NCBI RefSeq assembly: GCF_016086655.4
Contig: NC_052140.2
Location: 13,392,001-13,456,000, forward strand
Source: Lepeophtheirus salmonis
Taxonomy: Eukaryota; Arthropoda; Copepoda; Siphonostomatoida; Caligidae
Length of the DNA: 64,000 nucleotides
Reading direction: 5' to 3'
The translations under genes and the position numbers were made by a program. This document shows positions 1 to 11,124 of this stretch, one piece after another. The notes beneath the pieces were generated by a model. That model searched no databases. It worked only from the letters and a program-made list of their open reading frames with translations, and was not told where the DNA came from. How positions within the stretch are numbered: the stretch's first letter is position 1; each line of letters begins with the position of its first letter.

Positions 1-1140
1 GGTCGTTCAGGTAAATTCGGACCATTTTTATTACATCCTGAACATTAAGGAAAGCATTTAACTTCGGTTATTTCAATTTGCTGAGCGTTAGCTTTCATTT
101 AGTTGTACAAATTTTAATTTAAAACAATGTATTTACAATATTAGAAAATCAGAGGATCACCATCATCAAATTTGCTTGCACGGGACACAGGCAAGCGTCG
201 ATCAAGTAGATGCTCAGATATCCTAAGAATATAGTCTACAACCGTTGGAAAGAGGAGTGAGCAAAGAAGAGAAAAGAGTCTCAGAGTGGTAAAACACGTA
301 CTCCTAGACCTGAAACGGTCCGTGAAGTCATCTCCTGGGACACCGATTTCCGTTCTTGTAAAAAAGTGCCAGTTTCCACGGCCATAAACTCTGACCTGCT
401 GAGGAAGTCATACTGTCTTTACAAAAGACATATCCTTATAGACTAAATAGTTTTCATCCGAATCGTCTTTTATTCGGATGAAAAACAATGGAATGTCCAC
501 AGATCCCACGACATCCAGAACGACAGATGGTTGGCCACAGAGAGAGCTAATGTCCTCCATATCTTTGAAATTAAGTTCCTGGCCAGCATCATGACCCTTG
601 GGGTAATTGGGAGTAACAGCCGTGTCATGCCCCCCTCCCATCTTCTTTGAGCCAAAATAGAGGGGTGGGTGCCGACAGACACTGTGAACTCCTGTCTGAC
701 CAAGTGATACATTCGATAAAAGCTGAGGCTAATGGTGTCGAGTTCCTGTTTCAACAAGAATCAGCTCCCTCTCACAAGTCTGCAAGATCTAAAAATTGGT
801 TGAAAGAAGAGAAGGCGTCATTTTGGGACCCCCAACCATGGCCTTCTAACTCCCTCTATATGAATCCTATGGATTACCACTTTTAGGGGAATAAGAAAGG
901 AAGGCTTCTGCCAATTTAAACAACAGCATTGACTCTTTGAAGGCCTCTGTCATCAAGTACTGGTACAAAGTTTCCCCCGTTCAAGGCCTGCAAAGTATTA
1001 AGGCCTCGTATTGATCGTATGATGGTGAAGATGGGAGATACATTGATTTATTTTTTTCTTTTGTATTATTTGAGATTTTTAAATAAAAATTTTAAACCTC
1101 TACTTTCTTCCCTTATTGATCCAGATTCAGCTGAAATACC
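1..1140 (+). mobile_element. Mar-1 mariner/Tc1-like element, nearly full length, decayed
   Basis: An imperfect terminal inverted repeat brackets about 1.14 kb. The left end begins GGTCGTTCAGGTAAATTCGG at base 1, and bases 1116-1140 match its reverse complement at about 18 of 25 positions. Between them lies a frameshifted + strand transposase. The size is close to the usual 1.2-1.3 kb of mariner elements. The left end coincides with the window edge, so its flanking target site cannot be seen. A shorter relative with the same 5' end is at 53214-53515. Confidence 0.75.
150..1060 (+). pseudogene. Mar-1 DD34D transposase pseudogene
   Basis: The + strand reads as a Tc1/mariner transposase only by changing frame several times. 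Near 480-640 there is a segment with HDIQNDRWL (first catalytic Asp region) followed by a TLGVIGS-type motif. The frame 647-886 carries FQQESAPSHKSA, where the second catalytic Asp appears as Glu, and then WPSNSLYMNPMDYHF, equivalent to the conserved (P)SSPDLNPxDY block. The HTH region would lie near 170-350. Stops and frameshifts rule out an active protein. The long frames on the other strand (408-757) are antisense shadows. Confidence 0.75.
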
Positions 1141-2500
1141 CTATATTTTCTTCGCTTTGTGAAGCGTTTCCTTATTATTAAAAAGTTGTAATAATTGAAT
1201 TTTAACGATTGACTGTCGCTGTCTCCAATTTCTAGATAAAAAGAGAAAATTTGAGTTGTGGGCAAACTTATATAATACCGTTGGTGCAAGATGACCACAG
1301 TTCAATAATTACCACCTCATTCTCTTCCCAAAAGTGAGAACCACTTCTGTATTCAATGGTTATAATTATAAAAATTGAGACTACACTTTATGGTCCTCAT
1401 TAGCGCTGTTTTTGCAATGATCAAGATACTATCATCATAACAGCTTTGAAATAACTTACTGGTGGACTTAATTAACAGTTGGGTTTTTTTTCTTCAAAAA
1501 TTATAGATCCAAAGACGAAACTCTTTACTTTTATTTTTTTATGAAAGATAATCTTGAAAACTTGGAATCGTATAACATTTATTTTTAGTCATTGAATGGT
1601 GGTAGATATTGTTAATATCAAATAAATATGAGGAATATAAATAGCAAACCGGTAGGAGCGTGTCTCTTAATGGCATGCCTGATTTGACAAATAAACAAAA
1701 TAATTATCTTAGTATGATCACAATGATCTAATATTAATTTTTTGGAGGGCTTTAAAGGACCAATTGAATCAATTTTTCTTTTATTGAAAGAGTACAAATG
1801 ACTCAATTAAATTCTTTTTTATACTCAATAATTACTGACAAAAAAATATTTGAATAATATTTAAATGGTTAAAAAAAAATACGGAATAGATTTGAGGGTT
1901 TTAATATCTTAGGTAGTAGGTGCTTTAAAAACTTTTCTCATGGAGTGCTAGTAGTTTTTTTACTCAACTTCAAATCGATATTAGTTTTTTTTTATAAATG
2001 GTTTGTTATGAATTTAATGATACTCTGTATTTTAAAGTTTTTAAAATTTGCTTTGATTTAAACCACAATCTTCAATGTTGAAAACTATCGTGATTAATTA
2101 ATCACAGTTAATTAAAACAGTGTTGCTAATTCGTTGAATTTTTAAGCTGGCCCGTTTTTGAAGTTGCCAGCCTAAAGAGTGAATTTTATTTTCCTAGCTG
2201 ATCCTTTCACTTTCACTATTATTTAGCGAATATTGATGGATCGTTCATAGGACTGATTTCTTTTTTATTCCACTCCCCCCCTTCAGTCTTTTTTATATTG
2301 GCCGGATCTTTTTACCATTTAACGGTACAGGCTCAATTAGTCGGTTCTTTACCCCTTTAGCTGTATTTTTATTTTTTCAACTCCTAGCTAGAATTGAAGA
2401 ATAAAACTGTAGTGTCTCCGCACTCAACCTGCTTGACCCTTTAATATAAATCTACTTTTTTATTTATTGATATGTGTACCAAATCTAACTTTTATCTTAT
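1141..2500. other. AT-rich non-coding stretch
   Basis: I see only A/T-rich sequence and short homopolymers, with no coding-like frame and no repeat that I could match elsewhere. The part from about 2300 to 2640 may be the decayed 5' end of the retroelement that follows, because gag- and pol-like frames begin just downstream; no LTR pair was found. Confidence 0.5.
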
Positions 2501-2579
2501 GTTACACATGCATTTTCAGTTTGTGAATCTCAACGAGGTTGTGTCCAGTCCTCGTGTCTACTATATCTTTATATAGAAT

Positions 2580-3345
2580 ATATTACCTCTTTTGTCCTGC
2601 CATACTCTTTCTTCCCAACATTCTTATCTTCCTGGACCCTGGCCTGGCGACGAGTTTATTAAAGAACACCACACCTTGGCAGTGAGGATAACAAAGTTAC
2701 TCCAGCGTCTAACAGTTCGTGAATTAAGAACGGAGTGCACTCGTATGGAGCTTGTAGAATTGGAAGAAGAATTGAGTACATTAAAGAAAACAGAATGGAT
2801 CTTCTAAGGACAAGTTAAATTTTTAGTAACATACATTGGGCAAACAATTCTAGGTTTTAAATCTGGCATTAACATCGGGTTAATGCCTATGAATAATGGT
2901 AGTTCTCGCTTTCATTACAAGTCCACAACTTTACGAAAAACATCGAGAAATTATTTAATGGCTGAGTTTCCCACTCTTTTTGAGGACTCTGAAGGTCAAA
3001 GTGTTATCATGGTAAAGTTATGGTCCATATCAAAGATGATACTAGGCCTAAGCACATCAGGTCATGGCCAGTACTTCTGGCTCTTCGACAGAAAGTTGTA
3101 AGTAAACTATCTGAAATGATAAAACATGGCACTTTGGAAAAAGTTGATAACTCAGGATGGGCCTCACCTATTATCACCGTAATAAAACCAGATGGTAAAG
3201 TCAGAATGTGTGCGGATTAGACTCAAACTATCTTTCCGATAATAAATAAGCAATTGTATCCTTTAACACGTCCAGATGAGTTATTTTCTGGTCTTGCTGG
3301 AGCAAAATTTTTCTCGAAACTTGATTTTCGAAGATGTTACGATCA
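2580..3345 (+). pseudogene. Ty3/gypsy-like retrotransposon fragment (gag-like start plus RT)
   Basis: The frame 2592-2807 is a charged, helical segment containing GDEFIKEHHTLAVRITKLLQ, plausible as a gag N-terminus. From 3020 the frame shows the reverse-transcriptase entry region: a basic KLSEMIKHGTLEKV segment, then SGWASPIITVIKPDGKVRMC, then after one in-frame stop near 3218 FFSKLDFR, the start of RT block A. That order is diagnostic for Ty3/gypsy pol. A further frameshift sits near 3000. The catalytic YxDD box, RNase H and integrase are not recognisable downstream. This is a dead, heavily deleted copy. Confidence 0.75.
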
Positions 3346-3780
3346 ATACGGTCCGTGCCTCAGTTTCGGCCACGTGGAGGAAGGAAAAGACCATGGTTAC
3401 TTACAAGAAGTGAAATGTGTGTTCGCGTCAGAGACTGCATCATTCAATGTGGATTTCATCCCATGAAGTTCTGGTTCTCCAACAACGAAAAAAATGATGA
3501 ATGATAGCTAGAATGTACAATAATACCTTCTAATCAGACATTTCCTACTTTAAGCCTCAGGTATTTTGTCTCTTAGAAAGAGGTTATGATAGAACTTTAA
3601 CTGTTGTACTGACATAGTTATTAACTACGTCATTTCAGATATTGTACTTACCCTCACAAACCCATAAACACCGGTCCTTGAACTGGAGTGATAGGACTCC
3701 AGTCTTTTAAGTTTTTAGACCAATCCAACACTACTGGGAAGTGAACTTTCCTTTCTACTACGTACAAGGTATCATTAATG
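3346..3780. other. Unassigned sequence after the RT fragment
   Basis: The RT homology stops near 3345. An open frame runs on to about 3466 but shows none of the next RT blocks. After that I see no coding signal. Confidence 0.4.
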
Positions 3781-4010
3781 TATACTAAACTGAACATTTG
3801 TCTACGGAGAGTCCACATGAGGACTGGTTAGAAAGTTATAATGGTAAGTCTTTGTTAAACTAAGAGTAGAATCGATGATCGAGATTCGATTAATTCTTGC
3901 CCTTGTTAATTTCCTTCTCTCCATCCTCGTAACAGCTGTTTTTCGTGATCTAATAAAACGTCATAAGAGCTAAACTTCTCTCCTCTAAAACATTCTTCAA
4001 GTTTAAGAAT
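3780..4010 (-). repeat. RepA interspersed repeat
   Basis: The reverse complement begins with GAATGTTTTAGAGGAGAG and ends in the segment related to GACTCTCCGTAGACAAATG. The same order of segments occurs at 4335-4640(-), 26285-26500(-), 28060-28390(+), 37255-37480(+), 54938-55260(+), 59990-60235(+) and in an interrupted copy at 43090-44230(-). Copies are strongly diverged. No transposase or RT frame is present, and the mechanism is unknown. Confidence 0.6.
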
Positions 4011-4334
4011 TATTATCTTGATTTTGATTTCTTTTCTCTTAACATGCCCAAAAAGCTACCGATTAATATCCCTTACTAAATTTTTGCTGTCTTAATCACT
4101 GTATGTACAATGGATTTGTACAAAATTGTAAAGGTGAATTGATATATGTCTTTATTATATTGTGTTTTTTTTTTAACATACGGAGATTAAAATTATTTTA
4201 ATTTATGATAATCTGTGTTATTTTTTAGTTCAACCTTTTTTTAGAGTTAGCAACCAAAGGAATAAGTTTTCTTTTCCTAAGCTGTTATCCTTATAACAAA
4301 ATTCCTAAAGGAATTAATTTCCTTTTTTACAACA

Positions 4335-4640
4335 TACACGCTATCATTTATTTATAATAAAACTCGATTGAACATTTGAGGATTTGTTACAAACTTATAA
4401 TTGTAAGTCCCTATTGGACTCAGAGTAAAATTGAGTATCGACATAGGACTAATTCTTTGCCTTTGTCCTTGTTTATTGACTTTTTCTTCTATATCCTTGA
4501 AAAGACGCAGAATGAGATTGTCTTGCTCATATACGTGCATGGAAATAATTGAATACCCCTTCCTGACAGATTAGCTGCTCTCCTCCAAAACAGTCTTTAA
4601 ATTGTCAGGGTTACCACTCTAATTTTTATGGCCTCTTCTT
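4335..4640 (-). repeat. RepA interspersed repeat
   Basis: This copy lies about 330 bp from the preceding one and in the same orientation. It shares the core reading ACTCTGAGTCCAATAGGGAC on the minus strand and the CTCCTCCAAAACA end. The 62-codon open frame on the minus strand (4352-4540) is not conserved in other copies, so it is not called a gene. Confidence 0.6.
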
Positions 4641-4649
4641 TTTTTTTTA

Positions 4650-5765
4650 CATATCTAAAGAGGGTAAAATTTATAATTCCATTTCCCCCGGCCTGAATGT
4701 ATCAAAAGAGTCAATTTAGAAAAAAGGGCACATTTATCACCCTGTCCGTTTAAAAAAATATTAAAGATATGGGTCTTATACATCAATTCTCCATTTCTTT
4801 TATTTTTAAATTCTGGCAGGTCATATTTTATACAACTTTACTAATGAATTAATATGTTGTAGGAACTGTTAAATCGTTGTAAATTGTGATATATGTCTAG
4901 TCTGTCTCTATAGAGATTATGGTAATCTTATTAGAAATTGTGATTGATTAGAAAATCATCTAGGAAGAACAGCACCACGAAATTCAAAAAATCCTTAAAT
5001 GATATTTATTTATCCAAATCATATTGGTCCAATAAAAAAATATGAAGCTGACTTACTTGGTTTTTTTTTCCAATTTCAAAAGCTGCATTTCAGTGTATTT
5101 GAAAAATAATGGGCTCGTATCGATTCGATAATTTTGGTAGTCGGCACAACACTAATGTAGTTATTTTGCAATTAATTTTTATGAGATCATCATAAAAATA
5201 AATTATTTTTTTTGTGAACAATGTTATGTTACATGTCTTTAGGATCTACATATGAACTCATTTATAATTTGAAGGTACATAAAACCATATGAGCTGAAAT
5301 AAATATTAATTAAAATGTATTCTTCTGAAATAATTAGTGGGTTTCATCATCTTTAACAAAGGAAACAAGGAATAAGTACAAGGAAATATACTTTAAGGCT
5401 CAAAAAATGATTTCTAATGGGACATCTCAAAAAATATGGAAAAAAGAAAAAAAAAATCATTCTCAAAAACCATAGAAACAAAGTTTTTATTTTTTAATGG
5501 GACGGCTCAAGATGGATGATGTACTAATCCAAGCGTAATATATAATATACATATAAACAGTTCATTCTCAAATTGCGTATTATTATTATTTCACATTAAG
5601 ACTCCAAAGTGTATGTTCTTAAATCTAAGTAAATTATAGGAAATCACTGGTTTTTTGAAATTATAATCCATGTGCATTTCTATCCATAAAGATATCGATG
5701 TTTTTATAAATCAGACAAAATAATAGTTTTTTTGAGTTTTTGGCTATACATCAAGAAGTTTTTAT
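4650..5765. other. AT-rich non-coding stretch with a small duplicated motif
   Basis: No coding-like frame is seen. Around 5410 and 5495 a motif of the type TTTYTAATGGGACRKCTCAA occurs twice about 85 bp apart, a small decayed tandem duplication. Confidence 0.4.
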
Positions 5766-5767
5766 GG

Positions 5768-5990
5768 AATGACGTAGCTCAATGGACTACGTTCTCGGGG
5801 GAAATGATTCTCTCTTGAACTCATTATTTAGGCTCCGGCCCGATCGTTCCTAGAAAAAGAAATTTACTTTATGTAAATGGGCTTCAAAGAAAATTCCTAG
5901 ATCAGATGGAGTAATTGTGATACTAAAATATTTACTTATACTTAATCTGTGCAACTCCATCTAACCAATTATTTGAACATTAAAAAAAAT
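5768..5990 (+). repeat. tRNA-derived SINE (SINE-1), full copy
   Basis: The head GACGTAGCTCAATGGACTAC resembles a tRNA A box (TRGCnnARYnGG). About 38 bases on, TTGAACTC resembles a B box. After a spacer the tail carries an inverted repeat: AGATGGAGT near 5906 and ACTCCATCT near 5955. The same head-spacer-tail order is found in the reverse copies at 38350-38535 and 55975-56102. It is not a functional tRNA: the acceptor stem does not pair and the variable part is too long. Confidence 0.65.
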
Positions 5991-6454
5991 CATAAGCAAC
6001 CGTCAGTGAACATTCTTTTTTGTAATAAAGAAATCCCAAAAATAAAAGGTATTTAATTAAATGATAAAAAGGGTTATCCCTTGTTTACTCTAGGGTTAAC
6101 TTGACCCATTTTCAAATTTAATCTGCGAAAATACCACTTATTGACATTTTAAAGACTTGAAATTTCATATCTTTCCTTAAATAAATATCAAGACTGGAAA
6201 AAGTAAAAAAAGACATTTTTATCCTTTTATTTTTAGCTGAAAATTACTTGTGTAGAAAAATTGACTTACGGGTAATTTTGAACTAATTATTATATATGAT
6301 ATTTTATATTATAAATAATTTTAGAAAATCATATACATACTCGTAGTATGAAACCCCATAGGAATATTAATTTATATTCTTGTAGATACCAAATTGATCA
6401 TTTTGGACTGAGATTATGAGTACTCTTATTTGAAATACAATATGCATGAATGTT
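5991..6454. other. AT-rich non-coding stretch
   Basis: I see no coding or repeat signal here. Confidence 0.4.
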
Positions 6455-6975
6455 GCCCAAAAGTAACATAAAAAAAATCCTTGATGAGGAAGAATTGCAA
6501 GATCCAAAGTTTGAAGACAATGTATCAGATGGAGATGATGTCGATGAATACTTGACTCATCCTCATGTGACGAAGACATTTTTTTCCTGAATGTGATATA
6601 TTCTGGTCAAAAAATGGTCAGGTTGAATGCTCCTTATTGGCAAAGAATAAAATGGAGAGTGGGAATTCTACTCATAAGAATAACTTTCGGGCCCACAAGA
6701 ATACCATAGCCATTCAATGGACATCCTTTCAACATTTTGCCTATTAATAACCCTAAATATTGAACGAATAATATAGAAAATGACTAATTTGGAAGATTTT
6801 ACAACATATGCGAGAATTGAAAATCCCTTGATCAGAGTGACCTCCAAGCTAATATAGGATTATTGAAATTGGCAAGTGTCCATCTTTCTTATGATGAGAA
6901 TACTCCTAGCCTTTAGGAACCATTGAGTAGTACAGCAATTTGTAGCCCTAAAATTCTGTTAAATGTCTTTTAGAC
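6455..6975 (+). pseudogene. piggyBac-like transposase fragment
   Basis: The + strand gives an acidic N-terminal stretch ILDEEELQDPKFEDNVSDGD (about 6470-6530). A Ser/Asn-rich segment with NNFRAHKNTIAIQW follows, and then near 6850-6925 IGLLKLASVHLSYDENTPSL. The last resembles the IGLLxLAGVxRSxxxNTxxLW block of piggyBac (DDE_Tnp_1_7) proteins, and the acidic start fits the same family. Stops at about 6589 and 6917 and frame changes break it. The catalytic aspartates are beyond the recognisable part. The minus-strand frame 6367-6579 is antisense. Confidence 0.5.
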
Positions 6976-8079
6976 ATACTAAATAATATCAAATTTTGCA
7001 TCTCGAATAACGAATATAAAACAAGTTTTTCATGTACAAAATGTAAAAAAAAAATACATCTGTGAGCCGAAACTAATATTGTCCAACATGTTCAAGTACT
7101 TTATGGTTTTGTTGTATGTATATTTCAATTTTTTTTTTCATATTATTTAGAAATGAAATAAAAAATATTTATGCGACATTGAATTATTTCAAGCCTTTTA
7201 TAATATTTAATTACATCAATTTCATAATATTTAAATTTAATATTAGTTAATATATTTTAATTCATCATATAAAATGAATACGGTCTTTCATAGTAAATAT
7301 GTAAGAGCAGGTCATTTTGACCCGTAAGGCAAGGGGGTGTATAAAAGGTAAAGAGCGCACAAAGATTAAACAATAATAATACTCATTTTATAACTCCTCC
7401 ATTCATTTTGCACTCGTAAATATCAATTAAAATGCTAATATGACTTGTATGAACGTGATACATCGAAAACAAATAAACCTAAATTTTAAATAAGATTGAA
7501 AACGTGAGTTTAGGGTTTCAACAAGATTTTCTTTATTATATATCAATTCTCAAACTATATTTATAATTTTTCCAAAAATACATGGTTTAAGTACTTTTTC
7601 GATGAGGAAATATATTCAAGGTCATACATAAGAGATTTGCATTTTTTTTTCTACTTAATGGTCCATTGGTTATATATTTGTGATTGTATTTATGAATTTT
7701 TTATGATGAAAATTATTTTAATTCCAGTTTAAGCATTTGAATATATTCATAAAGTCCAATTTGAGTCCTCAAGTCATATCCAGTAGAAAGTGAATTTTTT
7801 TTTCTTTTTAATAGAATAATTAAATTCTTTTGAAGATTGAATAGGTCTTTGTAATTACCGAGCGGTGCTCAGATATGATAGTCAAATGAACGATTAATAC
7901 ATTTACCTAAAATTTGGTATAGAATTAATATCTGTAACAATTTTATTGACATATTTTATAATAATAGTCAATCATCTTGAATATGATCACTGTAGGTAGC
8001 AATAATGACTCCAAGGAAGTGGCAGAATTTGCTGGAGGTACTTTTGATGTACATGTCTCTGACATGGTAACACACTGCT
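6976..8079. other. AT-rich non-coding stretch
   Basis: No coding-like frame stands out. A TATAAAAGG motif lies at 7340-7348 in a locally less AT-rich patch, but no gene follows it. Downstream of about 7985 the sequence may be the decayed middle of the Mar-8 element. Confidence 0.4.
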
Positions 8080-8545
8080 CAATGACAGATTATCTTAAGG
8101 AATCAAAATTTAGCTGTTGGATTCTGCAAGTCTAGAACACTACTTTCCAGCAGACGTTACTGGGTGGTTCATTGCAATATGAACACTCACTTATTCACTA
8201 ATCAATGAAGGATGATCGCCCTCCTCCAGCCCTGAATTCAACCCCTTGAACTTTACAAGTTTGAGCGTCTTAGAGGAGTGTAAGTGGCGCACCTCTATTT
8301 CCAATTTGGATTCGCTCCGAGCTCTCATCACGACAGCATGGTACCCCATAGTTACGTATTTCATCATTAAGAGCTACATATCTGGTCGAGGCTGATATTG
8401 CTGGTGAAGAAGGTCATATTGAAAAAAGATACAGCTAAATATAGTATTTAAAAATTCCCAAATTGGTATTGAATTATCTTTTATTGATTCCATAAAAATA
8501 ATGTTTTTTGTCATTTCGTCATGCTACTACAAGTTTTGGGTCCCC
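8080..8545 (+). pseudogene. Mar-8 transposase C-terminal pseudogene
   Basis: Short + strand segments match the DD34D C-terminus: an ALNSTP segment in the place of SPDLNPxD (about 8230), LDSLRALITTAWYPIVTYFI (about 8310-8370) and EEGHIEK (about 8406-8425). The sequence then ends with GTTTTGGGTCCCC near 8535. The same terminal block occurs at the end of the 29860-30200 copy. Several frameshifts are present. The 5' half and left TIR are not recognisable. Confidence 0.55.
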
Positions 8546-9295
8546 ACTCTGTTTGTACATAGGTACCATCAGCCTATTTTTAAGGAGCAAGCTCTTGGTT
8601 AGTTTTGGATGTCGAGCACAAGCACTGGAATAAGACATGGACCAAGGATTTACAAAGAATTTGTACATTTTTAAACCGGCACTGAGCACTCAGTTTTTCC
8701 GAATGGAATTAACTCGTAATGGAAGGACTTTACTGTAGACATATTTAAGTTGAATATGTCATATTTTTACCTCTTGTTCAAGAAAAAAAAAAGTATTAAT
8801 AGGACAACCTGCTTTATACCAATATACCTATGTACGCACAACCGTAGGTATGCCTGCTATAAGTTTGTATATTGTATTTGTTTCTATGTATGTATAATTT
8901 AGTGCGGTACAATAATGGTACTGGGAGACCAACGCATTTAAAAGATTTGGTACTATACTAAATGGATATTACCTAGAACTTGCAACGTCATTAATTCATA
9001 CAAATTTCGACTTAATACCGAAGTCTATATCCCCCCCCCCATAAACTAAACAATAGTAAAAAAGGTGATTTATTAGGATTATTAGCATTGGTTATCTAAT
9101 GATCAGCTATTTCAAAATGAAAATGCAAAGTACGAAGCTACAATAAATTTTATGTGTGTCCTTGTGAAGAGCATAGATATCTTATAGGATCAAAATTAGC
9201 CAGCATTAAAGACGTTTTGTGATGTTATTTAGTAAACTTTATACCCCTTAAAGGGAATGAATTCCTATAAGTGAACGAAAAAGAGAGAAACCTAC
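8546..9295. other. Unassigned stretch
   Basis: A 33-codon open frame at about 8583-8680(+) is the most coding-like part, but no splice site or homology supports it. A run of ten C lies at 9031-9040. Confidence 0.4.
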
Positions 9296-9386
9296 CTTAC
9301 AAAAATGTTTTGCGTTTCTAGGAACAACTAAAAAAATGCAATTATTCTCCAGCAGTGGCAAGGAAATTATGTTGAACAGGGAAAAT
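9296..9386 (-). CDS. Candidate internal exon, unknown gene
   Basis: On the minus strand a pyrimidine-rich tract ending TTTTCTTTTTCAG precedes 9386, and AAG|GTAGGTTT follows 9296. The 91 bp between them hold one open frame of 30 codons (phase 1 in, phase 0 out) reading FSLFNIISLPLLENNCIFLV and then a basic end. It is hydrophobic and not recognised. No partner exon was found, so this may be chance. A second AG acceptor lies about 50 bp upstream. Confidence 0.22.
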
Positions 9387-9389
9387 CTG

Positions 9390-11055
9390 AAAAAGAAAAT
9401 AATATTGTTCAAGAGATGATAAATAAATTGTCTCTCAATGTCTAGAATTAAAAGAGAAATAGAAACACAATCAAACAAGCTTTTGAGCTCGACTATTCAA
9501 GAGGTGACAATAAAGAATTAATTTAGCACACACTCATCTATCTTGGTGAAGTACCGCTGAAATAAAAAATCGAATAAAAAATATACAATGCAGGTTATAC
9601 AGATTTTTTTTATTCTCAATTAAAATATTATTTTTATGAAGTCGAATAAATTCAATGCCTCGAGGAAGAGTTCTTTAGCATGGATATTTGGAAAAAATAA
9701 AAAAAATTGTACATTCTTTGTATGTTGTTATATTCCTGGGAGAAAACATCCCAACCTTCAAATTCTGTTCATATAAATAAATTTAAATCTAATTCATACT
9801 CTCCCAGATCATGTAAATGTACAACCTACTTTATCATGAGCTGGGACCAAAAGCAATGGAGTTTCATATATGGTTTTCGACACAATAATTGCCATTGTTT
9901 AGTGAGTGTATCTATAAAACGACAAGAATGAGGACTGAGAGCCTTTGAAATGCTTAAAGAGAAATGGAACTGGATTTGGAAAACAAAAATTTCCACATGT
10001 ACCCAAAGAAAATACGTCTGATTTGAAAGAATTTTAGGGCAGGATAATTGAGCGTTACTTTGAATATTAAATAGACGTTCTGAATTTTTAAAGACACACG
10101 TATCTAAATGGAAATCAAAAAGTAGTTATATTAATATAAATCAATCGTTGAAAACCTATCTGTTTTAAAGTATGCCGTAGGGAGGGAGTATAGCTGACTT
10201 TGCAGGTACATGGAAAACATAAAAGTAGTCAATAATTGTCATGGTCACTTACTAAACCAGTGAAAAAATTGACCGGAAAATGAAAGATGTTATTAAACTC
10301 TATATGATTAAAACCCATATTGAAAGAAAACATAAATTGGTCAAATTTGTGAAGCAATATATTCATTGCTTGTGTAATTCAATATTATGAATTAGTCCAG
10401 TATGTTTATCCCAATGTGCCAACACAAAATCTTGTCCAAACCTTTCTAATTTTTTTGGAAAGTTGATCTAAAATTTAAGTTTCAACAAAGGCCAATCACA
10501 TCACGTAACTTTTTTAAAAAAAAGCGGCATGGCATTCCTTTATTATACAAACTTTAACAAAATTGAACTAATCACATCAAACGTCCTTTTCGTCCTCTAC
10601 TTCACATCTTCATATAAGTCCATGATTCTAAATTGGTCGGGAAATAACTTACACAAACCGGTACGAAATATTAGTATCGTGACAAGACTAAAAATATAAT
10701 TGTAGATTATTCGTAACATAAGTGAGTTATGAGGTGTCAACCACATTGAAAACAAGTCTATACCATTATGTATACATCATCCATATACAAACACACTTAA
10801 AAAATGACCCCCCCCAACTAAAGCAGAAACCAAAACAACAACCATAACATTGATCTAAGGCGCAAATAATGACACCCATTAATTACAAAGCCAAAAGTGA
10901 TATAAATATATATAAATACGAAGAAAAAGGAAACTTATTTGGAAAAGTAGAAATGATTATGTAACAAAATATGAATAATTATATTAATCTTCAAATCTCA
11001 ATTGACTTATTTTTGATTTATTAAATATATTTATGTATATAGGTATATTATAAAG
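9390..11055. other. AT-rich non-coding stretch
   Basis: I see no supported gene or repeat family. The 74-codon frame at 9707-9931(+) and short frames near 10000 have neither splice sites nor a recognisable motif. Confidence 0.4.
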
Positions 11056-11124
11056 ATGACATTTGACGCCGCCGTGAGGGTGTTATATAATGCTGAGCTA
11101 TGTGTCACAAAGCACTCACTGTAA
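11056..11124 (+). CDS. Possible small ORF of 22 codons
   Basis: ATG at 11056 opens a 22-residue frame, MTFDAAVRVLYNAELCVTKH..., ending in TAA at 11122-11124. It sits in a patch (GACGCCGCCGTGAGGGTG) clearly richer in G+C than its surroundings. Nothing else supports translation, and it could equally be part of a non-coding repeat. Confidence 0.15.
   Translation: MTFDAAVRVLYNAELCVTKHSL

Noticed and set aside
408..757. Two minus-strand open frames of 77 and 95 codons
   Set aside because: They lie antisense to the Mar-1 transposase remnant, whose conserved blocks read on the + strand.
5771..5850. Possible functional tRNA gene
   Set aside because: Only A- and B-box-like words are present. There is no acceptor stem pairing, and the unit recurs with a common tail, so it is a SINE head.
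7340..7348. TATAAAAGG as a promoter
   Set aside because: A good TATA match, but no gene or coding signal follows within several hundred bases.
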